Shown in pieces: positions 1-8,040 of a stretch of 64,000 bases of DNA. The stretch spans positions 194,034 to 258,033 of the forward strand of contig JADGDD010000002.1 of assembly GCA_016745075.1 (NCBI GenBank), written 5' to 3'. Each line of letters begins with the position of its first letter. The stretch's first letter is position 1. The position numbers and the translations under genes were made by a program. The stretch comes from Planctomycetota bacterium. GTDB lineage: Bacteria > Planctomycetota > UBA11346. A model generated the notes under the pieces. It saw nothing but the letters and a program-made list of their open reading frames with translations, did no database searches and had not been told where the DNA came from.

Positions 1-166
1 AAAGGTTATTGTTTCGCCTTGTTTCCTATCGCTTGCGTTTACCGTATTGTAACGAAGTAGCAGTATGTAGGATGGTGGCGTGTGTCATCATTGCAGGCGG
101 TATTTATTTATGGCTGTTAGCATGATGACAGTGTTTTAGCGCGGGTTATTTTTTGAAGGAGGGTTG
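1..166. other. Window edge and leader of the pseudopilin operon
   Basis: An open frame runs from the window edge to a TGA at 123-125. Its last residues are hydrophobic, so it may be the tail of an upstream membrane protein, but it is too short to identify. The next 40 bases carry a strong Shine-Dalgarno (AGGAGG at 157-162) for the first pseudopilin gene. I see no convincing promoter or hairpin here. The upstream secretion genes (ATPase, platform, secretin), if they exist, lie outside the window. Confidence 0.3.
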
Positions 167-718
167 ATGAAAAATTCTGGTTTTACCATATTGGAATTGC
201 TTGTAGTTGTGATGGTCTTAGGTCTATTGATGGGTTTGGTGGGATCTGTAGTGATTTCGGTTCGTGATACGGCCTGGAAAACAGATACGGAAACGACTAT
301 ACATATATTGGGTGACGCTGTTCTGCAGTATAAGATGGAAACCAGAGGATTCTATCCCATGCAAAAGAGTCGTGGGGCAAGTTTGACAAGTACGACTCTT
401 TTATTTTATCCAGTTGCGTATGATAATGGCATAGAGGAAACAGAGGATACGCATGCTTTTATCAACGCGTTGATGGAGCGAGATATAATAGATCTGCCCA
501 ATATGGACCATTTGGAAGATAACGGTGACGGAAGTCTAAAATTGGTAGATTCGTGGGGAGAGCCAATTTTATATCAACTAGGAGATAAAAAACCAGTGGA
601 TATTGATGCATGGAATCCTAATGACCTAACCTTTTATTGTTATTTATATAGTAAGGGGCCTGACCCTGATAATCCTAGTGAATCTTATATCTATGCAAGC
701 CCGGCAGAAGATAATTAG
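167..718 (+). CDS. GspG-like type II secretion pseudopilin
   Basis: Predicted 183-residue pseudopilin. The N-terminus is a class III signal: five residues ending in Gly, then FTILE with the conserved Glu at +5 and a long hydrophobic helix (about residues 6-28), which would be cut and N-methylated by a prepilin peptidase and held in the inner membrane before assembly. The C-terminal half has the GspG-type pattern 'DSWGEPILY' followed by 'SKGPDPDNP', the region that binds calcium in true GspG. The ATG at 167 is preferred over the in-frame TTG at 164 because AGGAGG ends four bases before it. It opens a tight co-directional row of six pseudopilin genes, 12 bases before the next. It may be the major pilin of the fibre. 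The family call is firm; the exact subtype is inferred. Confidence 0.85.
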   Translation: MKNSGFTILELLVVVMVLGLLMGLVGSVVISVRDTAWKTDTETTIHILGDAVLQYKMETRGFYPMQKSRGASLTSTTLLFYPVAYDNGIEETEDTHAFINALMERDIIDLPNMDHLEDNGDGSLKLVDSWGEPILYQLGDKKPVDIDAWNPNDLTFYCYLYSKGPDPDNPSESYIYASPAEDN

Positions 719-730
719 CAAGAAAAGAAT

Positions 731-1993
731 ATGATGAAAAAAGCCTTTACATTAGTTGAGTTATTGATTGTTATTGCCGTTTTGGGAATGCTTGCGGGGC
801 TCATAATGCCGGTAGTCACACGTGCCGCAGTGCATGCAGATATATCAGCGACAAAGATATTGCTTGCGCGAACAGACGGGGCAATTCGGGTGTATAAAAA
901 AGAAGTCGGTTTTTACCCTGAAGAAGTTGCCACAGATACTACAGACACTAATTTCATGGGGCCGTGGTTGAATACTTTGGTGTGGCATATTGGCACAGAT
1001 ATGACGAAAGCTGAGCGTGATAGTGCAAAAAATGCGGCCAGTTTAACACGGAAGGACTCAACAGATGTGAATGCTTATTCCATCTCAGAATGGAATGAAA
1101 TTAGCGTGCAGTTGCCAGATGGCATGCAGTATGTTACGTTTACAGATTTGCATTCTGGAGGAGTTACCCCAAATATTAGCGCGGGTACTCGTAGTCCACA
1201 AAACACTTTAGAAATTATGGAACCTATCACTGATGGAAGCTTCCCTAATTTGACTCGTATAACAAATGTTTTGAAAAGCGCACTTGTGGATAGAGAGAAT
1301 GGTCACCGATATCGTGAGGCATTGAGACCTGAATGGCGTGTGAATTATCTTGGTCAAATAGAAGAACATTTTTGGAGAGATGCGGATGGTGACGCCAGTA
1401 ATAATGGGCTTGATGACAGGGGTGAGTGTTTGGTGGATGCTTTTGGTAACCCTCTTATTTATAGTGCTCTATGCTGGGATGCTTTAGGAGATACATATGT
1501 GAAGGAGTCAAGAATGTCTGGTGCTGGCATCACAGCTGCGTATAAGAATATTGTGCTGGCTTATGATTCAGTTGATAAGCGATGGGAGCGTGCCTATTGG
1601 GCTGTGAAACCGGGAGTTTGGACGGCAAGTAGCGGTGCGTGGACTGCTGAAAATTGGCAAGATAGTGATTATGATGCCTTTATTGATTATGTAGTTGACA
1701 GTGACCCTTTCTTTGAAGGAAGTGCACCGACAACTCCAGTTGTTTCTTCAAAAATGTATGGTTGGATTCCGCCAGGCAACGAGCTTGCACGTGAGGTACG
1801 AGCCGTTGATTGTGCGGATGCGGATGATGACTTTCGAACGAAAGCGTACAGAGGGTTTGAATATTCGTTTGAGCTTTGGAGTGCTGGTCCAGATGGACTT
1901 TTTCATTGTTTACGCAATGGGACTATTTTAGACGGAACAAACCAAGAATGGGTTAATGAAGATAATTTAACGGCGACGGAGTGGCGGCCATGA
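731..1993 (+). CDS. Second GspG-like pseudopilin, oversized (420 aa)
   Basis: The start is a class III prepilin signal, MMKKA then FTLVELL, with Glu at +5 and one hydrophobic helix. The residue before the cleavage site is Ala rather than the usual Gly, a tolerated but less common variant. At 420 residues it is about three times the length of classical GspG. Two GspG-like patterns remain: 'DAFGNPLIYS' near residue 240 and 'WSAGPDGLF' near residue 385. An Asp-rich stretch ('RDADGDASNNGLDD', about residues 216-229) may bind calcium. It lies 12 bases after the first pseudopilin and its stop overlaps the next start as ATGA, so it is translationally coupled. It could be a minor pseudopilin rather than a second major one. 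Confidence 0.8.
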   Translation: MMKKAFTLVELLIVIAVLGMLAGLIMPVVTRAAVHADISATKILLARTDGAIRVYKKEVGFYPEEVATDTTDTNFMGPWLNTLVWHIGTDMTKAERDSAKNAASLTRKDSTDVNAYSISEWNEISVQLPDGMQYVTFTDLHSGGVTPNISAGTRSPQNTLEIMEPITDGSFPNLTRITNVLKSALVDRENGHRYREALRPEWRVNYLGQIEEHFWRDADGDASNNGLDDRGECLVDAFGNPLIYSALCWDALGDTYVKESRMSGAGITAAYKNIVLAYDSVDKRWERAYWAVKPGVWTASSGAWTAENWQDSDYDAFIDYVVDSDPFFEGSAPTTPVVSSKMYGWIPPGNELAREVRAVDCADADDDFRTKAYRGFEYSFELWSAGPDGLFHCLRNGTILDGTNQEWVNEDNLTATEWRP

Positions 1994-3630
1994 GTAGTGT
2001 TTCTTGTAAACGTTTAATGAACTCTGGTCAGAAGAGATTTTTCATAAGAAGCCAAGCAAGAGGGTTTACCTTGGTTGAGCTCATCGTTGTAATTGCTATT
2101 ATTGGAGTGTTGTCTGGTCTCATGATGTTATCTCATGATGGCCAAAAAAGTACGGCATTGGTAGAGGCAGCAGCGCGTGAATTGGCGGCAACATTACAAG
2201 AGGCTCAGGCTCTAGCATTACGAACGGGTATTCCGCATGCGGTAACATTCCATATAGAAAATTATGGTGATGGTAGAACGATGCGTAATGCAGGCCCAAA
2301 TGATAGTGATGATTTTTTAGGTCGTCATTGGTATGCAATTATCGCAGGAAACAATAGGATTAGTCCAGAAGCGAAGTGGGGGTACGGTAATCTTGGTATT
2401 GTTCGGTCATATACTCAAGCTGCTGTATTGCTGGAAGGAATTCCAAGCTTGAAACATTTTGCTAAAGATATGCAAGAACACCAGGTCGGAGAACGACATT
2501 ATCTACCACGAGGCGTTCGTTTTCTTGCATTAACAGATGTGGAAGACAATCGATGTACTTGGCGTTCTGCTTATCGTCCAACATATCCACGCCCATGGTG
2601 GGGGAATTTTGACTCAGAGAATGGGCGTTTACATGCATGGGGGGGATATGAGCATGGCTATCTCGGTGCGGGATTTGATTATGAGTGTGATAATGATTGT
2701 AATGTTAGTGAGGCCCTCATCTTGAGTGATGATCCAACAGAGAATACACCTATTGTTGATGGTCACAATGTTGAAAATTGTGCTTGTGAAACATTTCATG
2801 CAGCAGAAACAGTAGATGATGCCATATGGACTGATAGAAACCGCATTTTAAAAGGATTACCAACAGTGGATGCACGGCAATACGATTATGCTTACGACGA
2901 ACGTGCTTACCCAGAGGTGTATGACTGCATACGTTCCGATGGAAGTTACGCAGGCCCCTGTGGAGCGAAATTCCTTCGAGAGTATACTCGTGCGGCAGAC
3001 GGTACTATTACAGGTGCAAGAAATATCGGCGGAGTCGAGATTCCGGTTATTCGTCCATTGATTAATGGGTATTGGTTAGATTGTGCTATTGCATTTCAGA
3101 GTGATGGTCATGCTGAAGGGGTGTTAATGTTGGGGCGCGGGCGGTATTTTCACTCTCAAGGAAGTTCAGGTTCTCGTACACAAGGTGGCAGGCGAGATTT
3201 ACGTGGACGTGCGACTTCATTGAAATACATGGATGCGTGGAAAGAGCGAAGTATGCAGCGCTACTCAATTACCTTAGCCACTGATGTCCCTGAAGACTGG
3301 ACAGATGATGAAGCTTGTACTTTTTTGCAATCGGAAGAAGCCTTGGCCAGTATTTTTCCTGCAGTTCGCGTACATACAACAGGAGCTAATGGTGTGGTGA
3401 GCATGCAGACAGTTCTTTCAGCAGATGAGGTTGAGCTGCCGAGTGGGAGTTGGTCTTATTGTCGTGCCGGTGATCCGAGTTCTGATAAAATTCCATTTAA
3501 TGATGCTTTAGAACCAGGATTGTTGGAAAATCAATCAGAGATCTGGAGTTCAAAGACTATACGTGATGATTCTGATGATGAGTGGTTGAGTTTGCGTCAA
3601 AGACATCTTCCATGGAAGAAGAAGGATTAG
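1990..3630 (+). CDS. GspH-like minor pseudopilin with a very large globular domain
   Basis: 546-residue protein with a long, basic leader of about 25 residues ending in 'ARG', then FTLVELIVVIAIIG, a standard prepilin helix with Glu at +5. The section after the helix ('AARELAATLQEAQALALRTG', about residues 52-71) matches the GspH signature of an alpha-helical spine and small-residue repeat. The remaining roughly 450 residues are unlike short GspH proteins and hold several Cys and Asp-rich patches. The ATG at 1990 overlaps the upstream stop (ATGA). An ATG at 2017 would give a 16-residue leader and is an alternative. Probable role: minor pseudopilin at or near the fibre tip. The large domain may contact a secreted substrate or the cell surface; that is inference. 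Confidence 0.78.
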   Translation: MSSVSCKRLMNSGQKRFFIRSQARGFTLVELIVVIAIIGVLSGLMMLSHDGQKSTALVEAAARELAATLQEAQALALRTGIPHAVTFHIENYGDGRTMRNAGPNDSDDFLGRHWYAIIAGNNRISPEAKWGYGNLGIVRSYTQAAVLLEGIPSLKHFAKDMQEHQVGERHYLPRGVRFLALTDVEDNRCTWRSAYRPTYPRPWWGNFDSENGRLHAWGGYEHGYLGAGFDYECDNDCNVSEALILSDDPTENTPIVDGHNVENCACETFHAAETVDDAIWTDRNRILKGLPTVDARQYDYAYDERAYPEVYDCIRSDGSYAGPCGAKFLREYTRAADGTITGARNIGGVEIPVIRPLINGYWLDCAIAFQSDGHAEGVLMLGRGRYFHSQGSSGSRTQGGRRDLRGRATSLKYMDAWKERSMQRYSITLATDVPEDWTDDEACTFLQSEEALASIFPAVRVHTTGANGVVSMQTVLSADEVELPSGSWSYCRAGDPSSDKIPFNDALEPGLLENQSEIWSSKTIRDDSDDEWLSLRQRHLPWKKKD

Positions 3631-3635
3631 CCATA

Positions 3636-4031
3636 ATGAGAAGGTTATCTAATTATAAACAAAGAGGGAACCAGGGCTTTACGTTACTGGAGGTAAGCGC
3701 TGTGATTTTAGTTGTATCTACGGGTATGATGAGTGTCATGGCTCTATTGCTTACTGCTCGTCGCGACGCTAATCGTATTATCGTAAATACTACGGCAATG
3801 GAGGTGGCTCAAACGGTTTTGTCTGATGTGAATCTAGACGGTCTTGTTGTTGATGATACGAATCCTGAAAAGACATATGATGTGAATGGTTTTTTTGTAA
3901 CACGAACAGTAGATTCGAGTGATATAATTAATGATAATGGTGGAACGGTTGAATACGTAACAGTGCGTGTGTACCAAGAAGATGGTGGTGCAGAAGTTAT
4001 AGGCTTGCGGTCAGTATTATGGAGTCGATAA
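3636..4031 (+). CDS. GspI-like minor pseudopilin
   Basis: 131-residue protein starting with a basic leader (MRRLSNYKQRGNQG) and the cleavage context G/FTLLEVSAVILVVSTG. Short length, FTLLE and the 'TTAMEVAQTVLSDVNLDG' helix fit the GspI/PulI group of minor pseudopilins, which form the tip complex with GspJ and GspK. The start at 3636 is chosen because GAAGGA (3621-3626) lies nine bases upstream and the gene then begins five bases after the preceding stop; GTG 3582 and ATG 3612 are in-frame alternatives inside the previous gene. It is followed with no gap by the GspJ-like gene, and the order H-I-J-K matches classical gsp operons. Confidence 0.8.
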   Translation: MRRLSNYKQRGNQGFTLLEVSAVILVVSTGMMSVMALLLTARRDANRIIVNTTAMEVAQTVLSDVNLDGLVVDDTNPEKTYDVNGFFVTRTVDSSDIINDNGGTVEYVTVRVYQEDGGAEVIGLRSVLWSR

Positions 4032-5168
4032 ATGAAAATGCGAGTTAAGCAATTTGGTGGTTTTACATTGATAGAAGTTTTGATCGCTTCTAGTATTGGT
4101 ATGTTGGCTATTAGCATGACCTGGAAGGGTTTTCGTCATATTGATCGTATGATTAAGAGGCAAGAGTCGGTAATCCGTATGAATGGTGTTGCGGGTGGTA
4201 TTGCAAGATTATTTCAGGCAGACCTCCGTTCTATGCAAAATAATTGCGCTTTCGCTTTAGAATCACCAAGTGCAGATTTTACAACTGATCAAACTTTCAC
4301 ATGGATGAGAAGCTTAGACCAACGTGATCCTGCTCGTTTATTAAGCCCTGTCTATGAACATCCTTTAGTGTGGGTACAGTGGAAATGGAATAAGTATGGT
4401 TTACTGAGCCGAGCAATCTCTCCGCCACCAGCAACAGGTTTGGCAGAGGAGTCAGGAGTTGGTATTTTGGGGTCTTCGAGTATTGCAGAAGGGGAAGATT
4501 ACATGTTTGGTGCAATTCCTACACCTCAGCGTGTTTATGCAAATCTAAAGGATGGATATACGCCTTTTTATTACGATGGGTTATGGAGAGGCAACGCTGA
4601 TGGAACACATGGATATTGGTCAGATGTCTCAGTAAGTAATGACGATCCAGCACCTCATTGGGATATGCTGTTTTTGACTGGAATAGGTGCAGACCATAAC
4701 AGAGACGGGCAATTGGACCGAGTTTACTCAGGTGCCTTTTTGGAAATAAATTCTGATTTTACCGGGAGCAGTCGAGATACTTTTGAATGGACTCGAGATT
4801 CTGCCATCGACTTAGACCTAGATGGTGTGGCAAGTAGTGATTTTGACGGCAATGATTTTACTACGAAGCAGGTTCCAGGAAACTGGAGCCGGATAGCAGA
4901 GAATATTACATCATGGAGCACGCGAGTTTCTTTGGTAAATGGAGCAATTGTTACGGATGCAACTCAGGTTAGTGACGGTGTTTATTCGGGACAGTCGCTT
5001 ACAGATCCATATCCAGGTACAAGTGGGTCAATAAGGGTAGCGGAAGAAAATACATATAGAACCGGACTGAGAAATAATCGTCCAACGAGTATTCGCATTG
5101 ATTTTACACTGCGTGATCCATCTACAGATCTTGAGCAAGATTTTTCATTTGTTTTTAAGTGTCCATGA
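4032..5168 (+). CDS. GspJ-like minor pseudopilin
   Basis: 378 residues with a ten-residue leader ending in Gly-Gly, then FTLIEVLIASSIGMLAISM, a class III prepilin helix with Glu at +5. Position between the GspI-like and GspK-like genes and the aromatic, beta-rich C-terminal half support a GspJ assignment. It is longer than classical GspJ (about 200 residues). Acidic patches such as 'DHNRDGQLD' and 'DLDLDGVASSDFDGND' (about residues 219-280) look like calcium-binding loops. The ATG directly abuts the upstream TAA, so translation is probably coupled. A 46-base gap separates it from the next gene. Confidence 0.8.
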   Translation: MKMRVKQFGGFTLIEVLIASSIGMLAISMTWKGFRHIDRMIKRQESVIRMNGVAGGIARLFQADLRSMQNNCAFALESPSADFTTDQTFTWMRSLDQRDPARLLSPVYEHPLVWVQWKWNKYGLLSRAISPPPATGLAEESGVGILGSSSIAEGEDYMFGAIPTPQRVYANLKDGYTPFYYDGLWRGNADGTHGYWSDVSVSNDDPAPHWDMLFLTGIGADHNRDGQLDRVYSGAFLEINSDFTGSSRDTFEWTRDSAIDLDLDGVASSDFDGNDFTTKQVPGNWSRIAENITSWSTRVSLVNGAIVTDATQVSDGVYSGQSLTDPYPGTSGSIRVAEENTYRTGLRNNRPTSIRIDFTLRDPSTDLEQDFSFVFKCP

Positions 5169-5214
5169 TTTTTTGTCGATTTTTAATTTGATATAGGATA
5201 TAGAGAGGTAATCA

Positions 5215-8016
5215 GTGAGACGTATTCAGAGTAAAAAATATTATGGGCGTAAAGGTTCGTTGTTTTTGCTTGTTATAGCATTACTGGCGATAATGGTTGC
5301 ATTGGCAGCTTCCTTTGCGAAGGCGGTGGCAAGTCAGCGAATGAGTGGTGTGGATCAAAATGCTGCGACTCTTGCTCGGATTGGCGGGGAAGCTGGTCGG
5401 AATTGGGCAATGTCGGTATTACTAAAAGATGCTGCGACAGGAGCTGTTACCCATATGCGAAGAGGGCTAGGAAGCATTTCTTTTGCTTATTTACCCGAAA
5501 AAGACAATGGAAGTCATCATACGAGTTTTCTAATAAGGAATGAATTGGTAGGTTCTGATGGTCAAGATATAAGCTATGATAGTGTTAATAAGGATAACCG
5601 GCTGTGGATAGATACGAGATACGGAGGCATGGGATCATATACAAGTGGGAGATATGATACTGGTACTTCACTAAGTGAAATGAATACTCAATGGAAGGAT
5701 GGTTCCGTTGGTCTTGGGTTATGGTGGACAGTTAGTCATTATGATAGTTTATTTAGACCATGTTCTTCTGCAGAAGCTGCGTACACCGTTCGTGTTGCAA
5801 TAGATGTTCGTGATTTAGATAGCTGTTTGAACATGAATTTACATGATGATTTTGTAACAAGAAATGAAGGCGGATTTTATCAGGTAGGTCCATATGATAA
5901 GTCCCATAGTGTGGTGGAATTGCTAACAGAATTGGGAATGGATGCTAGTACTGAATTGAAGTTAGAAAAACAGCGTTTTCTAGGAGGAACGGATGGGGAT
6001 GAGAGTATTGACAATAAAGAACAAAAAAATGCAGGAGTGGACCCTACTGACTATTTTTACCATGATGCTCGTTATCATATCGACAATTATGCAAGTCGCC
6101 CAGGAATCGGTGATACTTACGATTTTGATACTGGTACTACAATAACAGGCGGTGTCGCCTTTGGTTCATTATTGTACCCGCCTTCACCTGCTAACAACCG
6201 CCCGTTGCGTGAGCAGCATATGGCGACATTAATTAATATATTTTCTGCGTTAGGAGCAGAAGATGCCTACAAAATTAAATTGACGCTTAAATCACAGGTC
6301 TCATGGGTAGGTGGTCCCCCATCTTCTTGGGAAGAAGCAACAGCCAAAGTTGCCAAAGTTGATTTTGTATTGGGTAATAAAGACCCTTCTGATCCGTCTT
6401 TTGATCCACTCGGATGGCAGACGGAGGAGGCTCAAGGAGCGGTTGGAGAATGTGGTGTCGCGGCTCGAATTTTTTCTGGTTATGGGTATAATGGTAATAG
6501 GGTGGGAATTGATACGAAAAATTTAGATTCGGATGCGGTAATAGTCTATGATAAAGATGAGTTGGAAAAAGGGAAAAACCCATTAACAGGAAAAACGGTT
6601 TCTGGCACAGATTTAAAATTGGACCCTTTACTTGGTGTAGGCCCATTCTTTTCTCCGGAGCAAAGAGCTGCAAAATTTTCAAGGATTGGATTAAATCGCT
6701 CTGTTGCAGCTTGGTATGCAATGACCGAACATGGGCGTGACCTTCGACGTACTCGTGATGATACTGATAGTAATGGTTTTATGGATACTGTGGGTACTGG
6801 ATCCGAAGTGACCGCAGTAGATCATCCGTGGTACATTAATGCTATGACTGCGAATTCCCGAGTTGTGCAACTAATGACAGTTCCTCTTTCAACACGTATT
6901 TATACGGAAATGGGTGGGAGTGGCGACACTATGCACCATGCTTACGATTTATTGCCAATACCGCCAGCAAAAGATGGGCACTCTTGGGATTTCAAAGAGG
7001 GTGATGGCCTTCCTCCATGTATAGAGACTACAGAATCTGGTTTTTTAGATTATAAATTAGCGCGTGGTACTTTGAGTCAGGATGATGGAAGAAACCATTA
7101 TACACATATGATGATGGGCAGGGGGATTAAAGAATTTAAAGATAGATCTGATGTCGTTAATGACGAGATACAAAGTTATCATTCTGATTTAGCAGCGGCT
7201 ACATGTTTAGCCATATGGTGGGCCAGAGCAGAAGAATCTGATAATCAAGGGACTATTACGAGTATTTTAGATATTGAAGAACGTTTTCTCGAGATTTTAG
7301 GAGAGGATAGCAATGCTTCATTTGGTTCTATAACGACAGGATCAGGCATATTGCGTGAAATTTATACTGGAACGGTAGGTGGTTTTGATACCGGTTATGC
7401 ACACCCATTGGATACGTCGAAGGTTTATGACTTCATAGATATCAATAATGGACCTAACCCACAACGTGGAAGAAGCCGTTGTATGGAACATTTGTTGAAT
7501 GATTGGCGAATGACTTTATTTGGAACCGTTGCCAAAGATTTTAATGGAGATAGTATCTTCGATTGTACGACAACGGCTCCAGATAATAATGGTGATAATA
7601 TATATGATGGGCTTGATGTGGATAAGAATGGAGATGGCAAAGTGAATGCTTTGGATGATCCAGAACGAGATGATTTTATTGGTTATATAACACCTACTAA
7701 TCATCAAGCTGTGTTTAGTCTGACAGGTAGACTCTTCGTTGGTGTAAGTCGATATTGGGATATATTTACTCGTACAGAAGTGTGGGACAGAAGGAGTAAT
7801 ACATTACTTACCACGATGGGTGGAGAAACAATATTTTGTCGGGATGAGAATGGCGATGGTGACTTGAGTGATGCTTATATTATCAATCATAGAGGGTGGG
7901 AAAACCTTCAGAGGCCAGGGATGTTTGGGTCACAAGCTCCAGAGGCTGAAGGACGAACTGCATTAGGGATTGACGTGACTGAATGGCCAGATGAAATTAC
8001 TACAGCTGCGCCATAA
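5215..8016 (+). CDS. GspK-like tip pseudopilin with Asp-rich calcium-type loops
   Basis: 933 residues, about three times classical GspK. The start is GTG at 5215, six bases after GAGAGG. A 14-residue basic leader ends in KG, followed by a hydrophobic helix without Glu at +5, which is the hallmark of GspK among pseudopilins: it caps the fibre and needs no Glu to dock below another subunit. The early section 'AATLARIGGEAGRNWAMSVL' and later 'VAIDVRDLDSCLNMN' resemble GspK pilin and saposin-like regions. Near residues 775-830 and 876-885 there are dense Asp/Asn-Gly-Asp repeats (DFNGDSIFD, DNNGDNIYD, DKNGDGKVN, DENGDGDLSD) like dockerin or thrombospondin type 3 calcium loops. Assignment by position and leader is solid; calcium binding is inferred. 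Confidence 0.78.
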   Translation: MRRIQSKKYYGRKGSLFLLVIALLAIMVALAASFAKAVASQRMSGVDQNAATLARIGGEAGRNWAMSVLLKDAATGAVTHMRRGLGSISFAYLPEKDNGSHHTSFLIRNELVGSDGQDISYDSVNKDNRLWIDTRYGGMGSYTSGRYDTGTSLSEMNTQWKDGSVGLGLWWTVSHYDSLFRPCSSAEAAYTVRVAIDVRDLDSCLNMNLHDDFVTRNEGGFYQVGPYDKSHSVVELLTELGMDASTELKLEKQRFLGGTDGDESIDNKEQKNAGVDPTDYFYHDARYHIDNYASRPGIGDTYDFDTGTTITGGVAFGSLLYPPSPANNRPLREQHMATLINIFSALGAEDAYKIKLTLKSQVSWVGGPPSSWEEATAKVAKVDFVLGNKDPSDPSFDPLGWQTEEAQGAVGECGVAARIFSGYGYNGNRVGIDTKNLDSDAVIVYDKDELEKGKNPLTGKTVSGTDLKLDPLLGVGPFFSPEQRAAKFSRIGLNRSVAAWYAMTEHGRDLRRTRDDTDSNGFMDTVGTGSEVTAVDHPWYINAMTANSRVVQLMTVPLSTRIYTEMGGSGDTMHHAYDLLPIPPAKDGHSWDFKEGDGLPPCIETTESGFLDYKLARGTLSQDDGRNHYTHMMMGRGIKEFKDRSDVVNDEIQSYHSDLAAATCLAIWWARAEESDNQGTITSILDIEERFLEILGEDSNASFGSITTGSGILREIYTGTVGGFDTGYAHPLDTSKVYDFIDINNGPNPQRGRSRCMEHLLNDWRMTLFGTVAKDFNGDSIFDCTTTAPDNNGDNIYDGLDVDKNGDGKVNALDDPERDDFIGYITPTNHQAVFSLTGRLFVGVSRYWDIFTRTEVWDRRSNTLLTTMGGETIFCRDENGDGDLSDAYIINHRGWENLQRPGMFGSQAPEAEGRTALGIDVTEWPDEITTAAP

Positions 8017-8040
8017 TGTTTAGAAAAGGAGAGTAGGATT

